From NCBI RefSeq assembly GCF_030684675.1, contig NZ_JAUXXZ010000044.1:1-40179 (forward strand): DNA of 40,179 nt, given 5' to 3'. The position numbers and the translations under genes were made by a program. The DNA comes from Daejeonella sp. Lineage in GTDB: Bacteria; Bacteroidota; Bacteroidia; Sphingobacteriales; Sphingobacteriaceae. Below are positions 9,358 to 17,830 of this stretch, piece by piece (the stretch's first letter is position 1; the number at the start of each line of letters is the position of its first letter). The notes beneath the pieces are model-generated. The model saw only the letters and a program-made list of their open reading frames with translations, was not told the origin of the DNA and made no database searches.

Positions 9358-10003
9358 ACATTAATTCTGTTGCAGATTTGACATCAGGTATAAAACTCAT
9401 TTCGTCAAGTGTAATATAACGATATCCCACTTCGCCCATAAATTCATAAACTTCAATACCTGTGCGAAGTTTTTCCCAATTGAACCATTGTTCAAGATTT
9501 TGCCTGTCCTTTATTTTGGACAGGTATTTATCTGTTAAAAGGATATAGTTGTAATCTACAATGGTATTCTTAAGAAGTTTGTGGGCAATAATTACATCCG
9601 TTCCAAGCAATTTGATACGGCCTTTAATATTGGCAGTACTGATATAACCATAATGGATTATTATTTTCAGGCCCAACTGGCCATCTGCCAGGTATAAACT
9701 ATAATTATCCGGATCAGATTGTTCTACTGAACTTATAAAATCTGAAAATGTCTGATAAATTACCTTGCATTGTTCTGCAACTTTACCTACAGAAGGCAAT
9801 CTGCCGGTTTTATAGAAAAATACCGCATCCCCTTCTATTTCCCCAATCTTCATTTTCAGAATATTTGCATCAATAAGTTTGCGAAGTAATGCCGGGATAA
9901 GGTTTTTGGTGAAGCTTATATCAGCAGTAGCGATGAATTTTGTGAAACCTGTAATATCCGGCACACAAAAGAATGCTGGTTCAAGTCCGTTTTTGTCTTC
10001 CAT
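9338..10003 (-). CDS. DUF2652 protein with class III nucleotide-cyclase fold
   Basis: A 221-residue soluble protein. FCVPDITGFTKFI (residues 12-24) and EIEGDAVFFY (55-64) match the two metal-binding Asp strands of class III adenylate/guanylate cyclases (Asp16 and Asp59). The DUF2652 family is related to these cyclases. The usual transition-state Asn and Arg (G..VN.AAR) fall at Ile138 and Lys142 in GTDVIIAHK (134-142), and the base-reading Lys of adenylate cyclases aligns with Glu55. The protein may therefore make an unusual nucleotide or only bind one. It lies tail to tail with the HD/Pycsar-effector gene, with a 20-base overlap of their ends, so the two may be functionally linked or antisense-coupled. 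Fold is confident; activity is unknown. Confidence 0.75.
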   Translation of the reverse strand: MEDKNGLEPAFFCVPDITGFTKFIATADISFTKNLIPALLRKLIDANILKMKIGEIEGDAVFFYKTGRLPSVGKVAEQCKVIYQTFSDFISSVEQSDPDNYSLYLADGQLGLKIIIHYGYISTANIKGRIKLLGTDVIIAHKLLKNTIVDYNYILLTDKYLSKIKDRQNLEQWFNWEKLRTGIEVYEFMGEVGYRYITLDEMSFIPDVKSATELMSNKKTS

Positions 10004-10212
10004 ATCAGATTTTTCTTGAAATAGTAGTACAATTTATATACCAATAAAATCAATTGTTTTTGCGAACAGCCAAATGTAGTAAGCACCTTGCATTTACCAA
10101 GTAATCGAATAATCTATATGATTATGCTTAATCTCATTTCAATGGGAATTTTGTTTAACAGTCAAATTGTTGCGATTAATCGAATATTGTCTTAATTATT
10201 AAACAGTATTGA

Positions 10213-10338
10213 CAGATCAAAAAAGAGGAAGATAGCAAAAAGGTTTTGCTATCTTAGATTTCTGTTTCGGGAGGAATTGGGAATGCTTATTTAACTGGAC
10301 TAAAAGACCCTTCCCAGGTGAGAGTTAAATCCAGATAA
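10213..10338 (+). pseudogene. Relic of the C-terminus of an S8 peptidase
   Basis: Read in one frame, this stretch gives QIKKEEDSKKVLLS, a stop, then ISVSGGIGNAY and a divergent tail ending VKSR plus stop. The intact S8 protease at 1582-3219 ends IKEEGDSKKVLLSEISVSGGIVNAY..LKSK. The match is clear at DNA level as well, and the stop replaces the Glu codon. No upstream part of the gene remains in 10004-10212. It is a leftover of a paralogue, not a gene. The rest of the 10004-10411 gap holds only the terminator at 10363-10397. Confidence 0.8.
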
Positions 10339-10362
10339 GCTCAAATTTATGGTCTATAAATG

Positions 10363-10397
10363 CAAATGGGCTTGTCTGATATAGACAAGCCCATTTG
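10363..10397. terminator. Strong hairpin, likely bidirectional terminator
   Basis: Perfect 15-bp stem CAAATGGGCTTGTCT / AGACAAGCCCATTTG around the loop gatat. It lies between the S8 relic (+) and the stop of the convergent barrel gene (-), whose terminator it most likely is. It may once have served the lost protease gene too. Confidence 0.75.
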
Positions 10398-10411
10398 GTT
10401 TAAAGTTATTT

Positions 10412-11044
10412 TTAAAATAAGAACTTAAACCCGAATGAAAGCGGGGTTGTAAGTGAAGAACTGCTGCCGCCCAGAGCTGAATTGTAGGCTGATTCAACAT
10501 TTGCAACATGTGCCAGTGAGAAATCGGTTGTTGTAGTCTTATCTCCTGTTTTAGGCTTCAGGGTTGTTACTGAAAGATTTGCCAGATTGTACGAGAATTC
10601 AACGCTGAAATGCTTGCCAAGTACCATGTCTAAGCCTCCCGATGCTGCCAGTCCGGTCTGATTAACTTTAAGGTCACTTTGTTTCTCCTTGCCACTAATT
10701 ACCGGGAGTGCCAGCTGTCCAAAGAAGAACATACTTCCAGCCACATTCCAGTACTTTCTAACTAAAGGCTCAACTACCAATAAGCCTGTATTTGCATTTG
10801 TGACCGAACCTGATTTAGATTTAATATTAGAATATCCTACTGCAGCCCCTATCGCTACCGAGGGCGAAATAAAGTTCCCAAGGATTGGCAACACCATAAA
10901 GCTCGTGTTGAGGTCATTACCTTTCTTTGTTTCCTGGTAGCCAAACTGTGAAGTTGCAAACCATGTGCCCTGTAAACCTTTGTCTTGTGCGCTGGCTGAA
11001 AGTGTCATAACCGCCAGAATTGCCATTGTTATTATTTTTTTCAT
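10412..11044 (-). CDS. Small outer-membrane beta-barrel protein
   Basis: A 210-residue protein with a classic signal peptide (residues 1-19, cleaved after ASA before QDKG). The mature part alternates short hydrophobic and aromatic strands with turns (QGTWFATSQFGYQ, SVAIGAAVGYSNI, HFSVEFSYNLANL) and ends SFGFKFLF with the terminal Phe expected of proteins inserted by the BAM complex. It has the size and pattern of an OmpX/OmpW-like eight-stranded barrel (porin family, PF13505-like). No ligand or enzymatic motif is visible. It is monocistronic, with a strong hairpin 15 bases after its stop. A specific function cannot be assigned. Confidence 0.75.
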   Translation of the reverse strand: MKKIITMAILAVMTLSASAQDKGLQGTWFATSQFGYQETKKGNDLNTSFMVLPILGNFISPSVAIGAAVGYSNIKSKSGSVTNANTGLLVVEPLVRKYWNVAGSMFFFGQLALPVISGKEKQSDLKVNQTGLAASGGLDMVLGKHFSVEFSYNLANLSVTTLKPKTGDKTTTTDFSLAHVANVESAYNSALGGSSSSLTTPLSFGFKFLF

Positions 11045-11422
11045 ATCTATTTATTTTTCAATAGATGTATTGGCTACAGATGGACCCAACTATGATATGA
11101 AATATGCTATTTTATGATTTTTTGCAAAGTTTTTATTTTAATAATATTTAAATTTGCTTAGCGTTATTTGCGCCAAATCCAAGCCCAAAATATGCTTCCC
11201 GAGCTTTCAAAGGCAGAATTTTAAATATTCCGGTCATTTCTTCCTGTTTTATTTTTTGTTAAAAAATGTACCGAATTTGGTCGCGTAAATAGTTTCTTTT
11301 AGATGATGAACAAATGTCTTTAATATCAGCCCCTTTTTGCACTGATTTCCTGATATTTCATCACGCATTATGTAAGGTCAAGGTAAGGGGGTACCAATTG
11401 TCTGGAACCCCTTTAACGAAAA
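11045..11422. other. Intergenic region between barrel gene and PEP synthase
   Basis: An AT-rich 378-base gap between two minus-strand genes. It must hold the promoter of the barrel gene, but no clear TAnnTTTG element was found. A partly paired stem at 11385-11414 (AAGGGGGTACCA against TGGAACCCCTTT) lies just downstream of the PEP synthase stop and may act as its terminator, although it lacks a T-run. No open frame or repeat is seen. Confidence 0.5.
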
Positions 11423-13897
11423 TTAAACAACACTTAACCAACGATCTTTAATTTGAGGCAATTCCCTTTCTATGGAGAGTTTGGTTTCAATTTCATATAT
11501 AGCCTGAACAGTCTTGAAAAAGGAGTCGGGTGTAACGGATATCGTATCAATCCCTTCTTCCACCAGGAATTTTGCAAAATCAGGAAAGTCGGATGGGCCT
11601 TGTCCGCAGATACCAACTTTGACACCCATTTTTTTTGCTGTCCGTATCAGTGAACTGATCATAGATTTTACCGCTTCATTCCGTTCATCATATAAATGGG
11701 CAACCAGGGAAGAATCCCTGTCGAGTCCGAGTACCAGTTGAGTAAGATCATTCGAGCCTATAGAAAAGCCATCGATATGGGCTGCAAATTGTTCTGCCAG
11801 AATAATGTTTGAAGGGAGTTCTGCCATAAGGTAGACTTCAAGGCCATTTTCTCCCCTTTTCAATCCGTATTCTTCCATCACTTCGTACACCCTTTCCAAT
11901 TCCTTTGGTGTTCTGCAGAAGGGGATCATTACAATGATATTATCGAGACCCATTTCTTCCCGCACCTTTTTAATTGCCTTGCATTCAAGTCCGAATGCCT
12001 CTTTATATTCTGCCGAATAATACCTGGATGCTCCCCGCCATCCGATCATCGGATTTTCTTCCTGAGGTTCAAAATATTTACCTCCAAGGAGGTTCATGTA
12101 TTCGTTACTTTTAAAATCAGAGAACCTAACAATCACCTTATTGGGATAAAATGCTGCACCGATACGGGCAATACCATAGGAGAGTTTATCAATAAAAAAT
12201 GCTTCCTCACTCTTAAACCCCCGGATCATCGAATGGATTTTACTACTCAGTTCAGGATCATTCAATTGCCTGTGCCTCAATAGTGCCATTGGATGCACAT
12301 TAATATAATTATTGATAATGAACTCTTCACGTGCAAGTCCAACTCCTTTGTTAGGGAAATGGGAGTAATGAAATGCTGTATCAGGTGAGGCAACATTGAG
12401 CATAAGTGGCGTAATTGTTTCCGGCAATTCCGATAAATCAAATTCTTGCTTTTCAAAGGGTATCAATCCCCCGTAAACGATGCCGGCATCCCCTTCGGCA
12501 CATGAGGCCGTAATCAGCTGCCCATTCTGAAGAATAGCAGTTGCATTGCCGCAACCTACTATTGCCGGTACGCCCATTTCCCGGGCTACGATAGCGGCAT
12601 GGCATGTCCTGCCTCCCTTATTCGTTATGATGGCCGCAGAATGTTTCATGATCGGTTCCCAGTCGGGATCGGTCATGTCGGCAACCAGGATATCTCCCTT
12701 ACGGAAATCAGCCAGGTGAATTTCTCCAGCCTTCAGATCCTTAAGAATATGAACCTTTCCTCCTGCAATCTTATCGCCAACAGCTATTCCTTTCAGAATT
12801 ACTTTTTCTTTGCGGTTCTTGTCTGAAATGCTGTATTCAGTAATCATTCCTGTTTTCTTACGGGAGTGTACAGTTTCGGGTCTGGCCTGTACGATAAATA
12901 ACTCTCCGCTGATACCATCAATAGCCCATTCTATATCCATTGGACACCATGCTCCTTTTTTTGCTGAGTAATGATCTTCAATTAAAAGAATCCATTTCGA
13001 GAGTTGCAGAGCCATCTCGTCGCTTATGCAGAAGATTTCCTGTGCTGCGGCTTCTACTGTAATGGTTTTAACACGCTCCTCTTTGGTCTTGCCATAAACC
13101 ATTTTCCTGTTTTTATTGCCCAGTTTTTTTTCAATCAGGGCATGGAATCCCTTTTTCAGCGCCGGCTTGAATACAATGAATTCATCAGGTGACACCGCTC
13201 CCTGTACAATTAATTCTCCAAGTCCGTAGGAGGCATTGATGATAATAGCCTCCCTGAACCCACTTTCGGTATCAAGAGAAAATGCAACACCTGAAGCCGC
13301 CAGATCGGAGCGTACCATTTTCTGGATACAAACAGACAGGCCAATCTGAAAATGATCGAAGTTCAGGTTTTCGCGATAACTCAAAGCCCGGTCGGTGAAG
13401 AGGGAAGCAAAGCAATTGCGGATCGCAACAAGTAATGACGCCTGACCACAAATATTGAGATAGGTTTCCTGCTGGCCGGCAAATGAAGCATCCGGCAGGT
13501 CTTCTGCTGTAGCAGAAGACCGTACAGCTACATCGACATTAAATTGCCCATGGTGATCAGAAAGTGCCTGATAAGCATGAGCAATTTGTTGAGATAATTC
13601 AGCAGGGAAGGAGCCATTTTCAATCAGAGTCCTGATTTTTTTCCCTGTCAGTCCGAGTGATTCTATATCATCCTCTTTCATTTCTGCAATAAGCTCCGGA
13701 ATTATCTGATCGAGTTTATTGTAACTGATAAAATCCCGGTAAGCTTTAACAGTAATAATAAAGCCACCAGGAATGGCTATCCCCAATTTCGACAGGTTTT
13801 GGATCATTTCACCCAGAGAGGCGTTTTTGCCGCCAACAATTTCAAGGTCCTGCATTCCTACCTCGTTTAAATTGAGGATCAGACTAGTTGATTTCAT
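11423..13897 (-). CDS. ppsA: Phosphoenolpyruvate synthase (pyruvate, water dikinase)
   Basis: An 824-residue cytosolic enzyme that converts pyruvate, ATP and water to PEP, AMP and phosphate, the entry step of gluconeogenesis from pyruvate. It is slightly longer than the E. coli enzyme (792). The N-terminal ATP-binding domain shows GGKNASLGEMI (22-32), RSSATAEDLPDASFAGQQET (126-145) and the domain end FIVQARPETV (334-343). The central swivelling domain carries the phosphorylated His433 in TNKGGRTCHAAIVAREMGVP. The C-terminal pyruvate-binding barrel shows GSNDLTQLVLGLDRDS and GICGQGPSDFP. All key residues are present. It stands alone and is divergent from an AraC-type regulator with 130 bases between them, so that regulator is a candidate controller. 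Confidence 0.96.
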   Translation of the reverse strand: MKSTSLILNLNEVGMQDLEIVGGKNASLGEMIQNLSKLGIAIPGGFIITVKAYRDFISYNKLDQIIPELIAEMKEDDIESLGLTGKKIRTLIENGSFPAELSQQIAHAYQALSDHHGQFNVDVAVRSSATAEDLPDASFAGQQETYLNICGQASLLVAIRNCFASLFTDRALSYRENLNFDHFQIGLSVCIQKMVRSDLAASGVAFSLDTESGFREAIIINASYGLGELIVQGAVSPDEFIVFKPALKKGFHALIEKKLGNKNRKMVYGKTKEERVKTITVEAAAQEIFCISDEMALQLSKWILLIEDHYSAKKGAWCPMDIEWAIDGISGELFIVQARPETVHSRKKTGMITEYSISDKNRKEKVILKGIAVGDKIAGGKVHILKDLKAGEIHLADFRKGDILVADMTDPDWEPIMKHSAAIITNKGGRTCHAAIVAREMGVPAIVGCGNATAILQNGQLITASCAEGDAGIVYGGLIPFEKQEFDLSELPETITPLMLNVASPDTAFHYSHFPNKGVGLAREEFIINNYINVHPMALLRHRQLNDPELSSKIHSMIRGFKSEEAFFIDKLSYGIARIGAAFYPNKVIVRFSDFKSNEYMNLLGGKYFEPQEENPMIGWRGASRYYSAEYKEAFGLECKAIKKVREEMGLDNIIVMIPFCRTPKELERVYEVMEEYGLKRGENGLEVYLMAELPSNIILAEQFAAHIDGFSIGSNDLTQLVLGLDRDSSLVAHLYDERNEAVKSMISSLIRTAKKMGVKVGICGQGPSDFPDFAKFLVEEGIDTISVTPDSFFKTVQAIYEIETKLSIERELPQIKDRWLSVV

Positions 13898-14027
13898 ACG
13901 ATTATTGAATTATGTCAGCAAATCTATATTGAATCTTCCATCATACTTAGTGTATAATTATCAATTATTAATACTATCTTAACCAGATATTAGTAAAATT
14001 GATATTTAATATGTTATTTTAGTATTA

Positions 14028-14903
14028 ATGGATCCGCATCTACTCGCCATACCCTTAAGTAGCCAGGAATCTTTCAGTGTTAAACTGGAGATTGGATGGA
14101 ATTTCTATAAGCAATGGCATTATCACAGGGAGATCGAGATCATTTATATCATTAAGGGCTCGGGTACGCGCTTTATTGGCGATCGTATTGATAATTTCAA
14201 GGAAGACGAATTGTTATTGATTGGTTCTAATCTGCCACATATGCTGCGGACTCAGGGCGATCTGAGTAAAGAAAATCCTGATACAGAGGCAATTGTGGTT
14301 CATTTCCTGCCGGATATTCTGAGTTCTTTCCTGAATCTGCCTGAAAATGCAGCGATTGCAGATTTACTGCAGCAGGCAGGTCATGGTTTAGAAATCAGTG
14401 GTGAAACTCTCCTCTCTGCGAAACGAATTCTGCATTCAATAAGGTATGCCCGGAATACCGAGAAGGTGATTTTATTAATTCAGCTTTTGCATCTTATAGC
14501 TTCTTCAAAAGAAAAAGAGACATTATCGCAATTCATGTTTAAGAATACCTTCAATAAATCGGATGATGACCGTCTGAACAGGATTTATAATTATACAATG
14601 AATAATTTTCTGAGGCAGATCACATTGCAGGAAATTGCTGATATAGTTCACATGAGCCCGAATTCTTTCTGCCGTTATTTCAAGTCAAGAACCAAAAAGC
14701 GTTACTCCTCTTTTCTGCTTGAGATCCGGGTGAGCCATGCCTGTAAATTGCTTTCCGAGTCGACCTACAGTATGGCCGTTATTGCCTATGAAAGTGGTTT
14801 TATGAATGTTTCCAATTTTAACAGGCATTTTAAGCTGATAATTGGTAAAACGCCATTTCAGTACAGGATTCAGTTACGTGTAAGCAAGTCGGGCAATTAC
14901 TAA
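14028..14903 (+). CDS. AraC-family transcriptional regulator
   Basis: A 291-residue regulator. The N-terminal half (about 15-100) is a cupin-like sensor with HYHREIEIIYIIKGSGT and a second strand pattern ending LIGSNLPHMLR, typical of AraC proteins that sense small metabolites. The C-terminal part (about 190-285) has two helix-turn-helix motifs: LQEIADIVHMSPNSFCRYFK and the conserved second motif AVIAYESGFMNVSNFNRHFK, followed by GKTPFQYR. It is transcribed divergently from ppsA across 130 bases, so regulation of ppsA, of itself, or both is plausible but unproven. No clear operator could be picked out in the shared AT-rich intergenic DNA. The gene that follows is convergent and separated by about 215 bases. 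Confidence 0.9.
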   Translation: MDPHLLAIPLSSQESFSVKLEIGWNFYKQWHYHREIEIIYIIKGSGTRFIGDRIDNFKEDELLLIGSNLPHMLRTQGDLSKENPDTEAIVVHFLPDILSSFLNLPENAAIADLLQQAGHGLEISGETLLSAKRILHSIRYARNTEKVILLIQLLHLIASSKEKETLSQFMFKNTFNKSDDDRLNRIYNYTMNNFLRQITLQEIADIVHMSPNSFCRYFKSRTKKRYSSFLLEIRVSHACKLLSESTYSMAVIAYESGFMNVSNFNRHFKLIIGKTPFQYRIQLRVSKSGNY

Positions 14904-15058
14904 TGATGACGAATTCAATTCAGTCTGTTTTATAAAATAATGTTGCTTTTTAGCAGAAAAAATATGCCAGAACACGAAGGCTGTCCTCTTAAGTAAACTT
15001 TAAACTTGTGTAAAAGATAAAATCCAAAGAAAAGGTTTTATTTAAGAATTAATCAGGG

Positions 15059-15095
15059 TAAAAAGACTGCCCCAATTTATGGGACAGCCTCTTTT
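15059..15095 (-). terminator. Rho-independent terminator after the haloperoxidase-like gene
   Basis: On the minus strand a 10-bp stem (AGGCTGTCCC with GGGGCAGTCT, two G-T pairs) around ATAAATT is followed directly by TTTTTACC. It lies 29 bases downstream of the stop of the 518-residue lipoprotein gene. Confidence 0.75.
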
Positions 15096-15118
15096 CATTT
15101 TAAAGGTATTTTGAAAGA

Positions 15119-16675
15119 TCAGTTTGCGCCATCATTTTGAGCTCGCTGAATTGCGTAGTTGCCTACTTTCTTTCCCATTTCAAGGCCTACTTCACAATCA
15201 CTTCTGTAATGGATTGCTCCATAAATACGTGACATTGAGGCCTCTAAAGCCATATCATTAAATAAATTAGCCTTTTCGGGAATAAGGTGAGCTAAAATGG
15301 TGGCTGCTGCTCCGCTGAATGTTGAATGCCCTGAGGTATAGGCAGGAAAATTTGGCAGCCCTGTGTGGGTCTTGATTTTCGGATCAACCTGTGATGGTCT
15401 TGGATTGTAATAGGTGTATTTCGCATCCCAACAGACAATTGCAGCATCCATTAATGACATGTTTAGCAAGGCGAGATTTCTTGCCCAGCGTATCTCACTT
15501 AGATTTAATGGGATCATATGCTCAGCTGCAATGGCATTCCAGTGCCCTGGAGGAGTATAAGTTCCGACACCATCTCCCCAGCGATGAACAATTTTTACTC
15601 TTTCTCTGGTTGGATTTTGGCTAAAGTACAGAACCTCTTCCAGTTCCTTTTTAAAAGCTTCTGATTTGACGGAAGGTGGAGCAGGGGGTCTGATTTTTGT
15701 CACTACTGTAAGCTCGTCGAATAAGAACGGACGAACTCTGCCAAAATATGGGAGCATAGGGGGGCGTCTTGGGCTGTCCTGGCTGATCCACGGTGTTTCT
15801 CCTTTTTGAATAGCGCCTGTTTCCAATTCTTTCCAAATGTCTACTCCGTTCGTTATCCCCAGTGCAGCTCCTGTTCTATCCGTCCGTGCTCTTTGTACGT
15901 ACTTCAGTGCTACAGCTCTACCCAGTGCTTCTCCGGCTTCCATTTCATCACGTACATTGGCTCCAGCAATCAGACGGGCTCTCCGATGTTCTTCTGCTTT
16001 TTTCTGAATATAGGCCTGTTCACCAGGGAAAAGCAATTTTAATAATTCAACGCTTGCACCTATCACTGCTGCATCTTCTGAAGGGTAAGAATACAGACTA
16101 CTTTTAGAAACTAATACATTAATATTCAGGTCCGCCAAATATGGAGCTTCCCGTTTGTATACAGTCTTATAATGATATGCAGCGACTAAGGCATCATATT
16201 GAGCGGCACTAACGTAGGCATATGCCCTGGCGGCATAAGGAGGATTTGAAAACGGGAAAAATGGATAAGCAAGCGGATTATTGGCGTTAGGAATTGGGTA
16301 AGTTCCGCTTACATCCTGTACCGGAGGTAAATTATATTTTGCGACTAGTTCACGCATAATTTCATTCCATCTTAATACCCCTCCAGCACTCCAGTATTTG
16401 ACCAGTTTACGGTCATCGTCACTCATGTTTTTCTGCCACCCTTTAATTTCATTGATCTGTGCAGTATAATCAGGAGCTGTTTTAGCAATCGGAGGTAGTA
16501 CTGTTATTTCAGATGCCGTACTCAAATGGATTGGCACCCAGTTTCCTCCATTGGCATCATTAATTGTTGGATTAAGAGTAGGGGTAAGAACATTTTGTTC
16601 TATAAAATCTTTATTGCATGCTGATAGAAGTAATATGAATACTGCTATCGGATATCGTGTAAAAAATTGTTTCAT
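15119..16675 (-). CDS. Vanadium haloperoxidase / PAP2-type phosphatase lipoprotein
   Basis: A 518-residue lipoprotein (signal ending LLLLSAC, lipid Cys20). The C-terminal half has the complete vanadate/phosphate-binding signature shared by vanadium haloperoxidases and PAP2 phosphatases: K..6..RP at Lys419-Arg426-Pro427, SGH at 448-450, and SR..5..H..3..D at Ser482-Arg483, His489 and Asp493. It could oxidise halides with peroxide or hydrolyse phosphate esters; sequence alone does not separate these. Bacteroidota lipoproteins of this size are usually annotated as vanadium-dependent haloperoxidase family. It follows the outer-membrane protein gene with only 2 bases between them, so the two form an operon and probably work together at the outer membrane. 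A terminator follows at 15059-15095. Confidence 0.87.
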   Translation of the reverse strand: MKQFFTRYPIAVFILLLSACNKDFIEQNVLTPTLNPTINDANGGNWVPIHLSTASEITVLPPIAKTAPDYTAQINEIKGWQKNMSDDDRKLVKYWSAGGVLRWNEIMRELVAKYNLPPVQDVSGTYPIPNANNPLAYPFFPFSNPPYAARAYAYVSAAQYDALVAAYHYKTVYKREAPYLADLNINVLVSKSSLYSYPSEDAAVIGASVELLKLLFPGEQAYIQKKAEEHRRARLIAGANVRDEMEAGEALGRAVALKYVQRARTDRTGAALGITNGVDIWKELETGAIQKGETPWISQDSPRRPPMLPYFGRVRPFLFDELTVVTKIRPPAPPSVKSEAFKKELEEVLYFSQNPTRERVKIVHRWGDGVGTYTPPGHWNAIAAEHMIPLNLSEIRWARNLALLNMSLMDAAIVCWDAKYTYYNPRPSQVDPKIKTHTGLPNFPAYTSGHSTFSGAAATILAHLIPEKANLFNDMALEASMSRIYGAIHYRSDCEVGLEMGKKVGNYAIQRAQNDGAN

Positions 16676-16677
16676 AA

Positions 16678-17658
16678 TTATCTGTTTTGAGTTTTTTCCG
16701 GAGTTTTTTCTGAAAAATTGAAGATGTAAAATAAACCTGCCTGAATACCTGTTGATTTACCAACATTTCGCCCGGCAACTGTGGTGTTTGCACCACCGAT
16801 TAGAGTAAGCCCCTTAATATAAGCGGGCTCATATTTCATGCTTAAACCCATTTTAGTCATGTTCATTTTGTTTGAAGGGAATGGCATATTGTTTCTTGTG
16901 ATATCAAAACCTCCCAATGTTGTCCAATTATCTGCTACGGCCTCAAGAACCCATTCCTTACCTCTGTAGCCCATGCGGAGATTAAATTGTGCAGCATCTG
17001 GCATATATACTTTATTGGAATAATGCATTTCTGTCGTATAGTATGAAGGCCTGTCAATCTCAATATTGCTTCGGCGAACGTATGTGCCGCTTACTGTTGC
17101 TGTCCATACACCTCTCTGATAATCAGCCATTCCCCGTAGTGAAATGTTACGACTACCAAGGCCGACTGAGAGGGGCAGATAATCGGCAACATAATCAGAT
17201 GCCGGTAAGGAATAACCACCAATAGTGAACAATGACATTGTTCCCTTACCAATTTGTTTTTTCACGGCCTTCCATTTCAGCCATAATGACAAATCTTGTA
17301 CCCCTTTAAATCCTTTTAACTGGCCTGCTGAGGCATTAGTTTTCACATACGGTAAATTGAAAATTAGGTTTAGTTTGGAACTTATTCCGAGACTGCCCAT
17401 CGGTCCGATCATGTTGGTGCTGACGGTACCTAAATTCAGATTCTCACGCTTTAAGGTGCCCTCCCAGTATTCATTCCAGTTACTTCCACTGTACATAACA
17501 CCGGCACAAAAAAGATTCTTACCCATCATGATTGCGTCGATATCCGTCTGGGCAGAAAGAGGTACGGAAGAACCTAAAAACAGGTAAATAATTAATTTGA
17601 TCTTACGGCAAAAAGCAATAGGCTTTTGCTGGTAAGCTTGTTTTATTTTCAGAAACAT
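16678..17658 (-). CDS. Outer-membrane barrel protein (transporter-like), partner of haloperoxidase-like lipoprotein
   Basis: A 326-residue protein with a long N-terminal region and a signal peptide ending SVPLSAQ (about residue 37). The mature part is rich in amphipathic strands ending in turns (LGISSKLNLIFNLPYVKTN, DLSLWLKWKAVKK, GTMSLFTIGGYSLP, WTATVSGTYVRR, EWVLEAVADNW) and reads as a 12-14-strand barrel, similar in style to 'MetA-pathway of phenol degradation' channel proteins. The last strand ends IQAGLFYIFNFSEK, followed by a short charged tail. Its stop lies 2 bases before the start of the haloperoxidase-like lipoprotein, so they are co-transcribed. Substrate unknown; a channel or scaffold for the lipoprotein's substrate is an inference. 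Confidence 0.7.
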   Translation of the reverse strand: MFLKIKQAYQQKPIAFCRKIKLIIYLFLGSSVPLSAQTDIDAIMMGKNLFCAGVMYSGSNWNEYWEGTLKRENLNLGTVSTNMIGPMGSLGISSKLNLIFNLPYVKTNASAGQLKGFKGVQDLSLWLKWKAVKKQIGKGTMSLFTIGGYSLPASDYVADYLPLSVGLGSRNISLRGMADYQRGVWTATVSGTYVRRSNIEIDRPSYYTTEMHYSNKVYMPDAAQFNLRMGYRGKEWVLEAVADNWTTLGGFDITRNNMPFPSNKMNMTKMGLSMKYEPAYIKGLTLIGGANTTVAGRNVGKSTGIQAGLFYIFNFSEKTPEKTQNR

Positions 17659-17830
17659 AGTAAAATTAGAGTGAAAAATTGTTTAAAAATTTGACTTTCG
17701 CTAAAGGTGTATCTAAAGCAATATTCTTGCAATATCACATAACAACTTGCCCGGTAAAGGGTGTTGATTTCAGGAAAGACATCGATAGACAGCTGCCCTT
17801 TGATTTGGAGGGTGTCCCGTCATTCTAATT

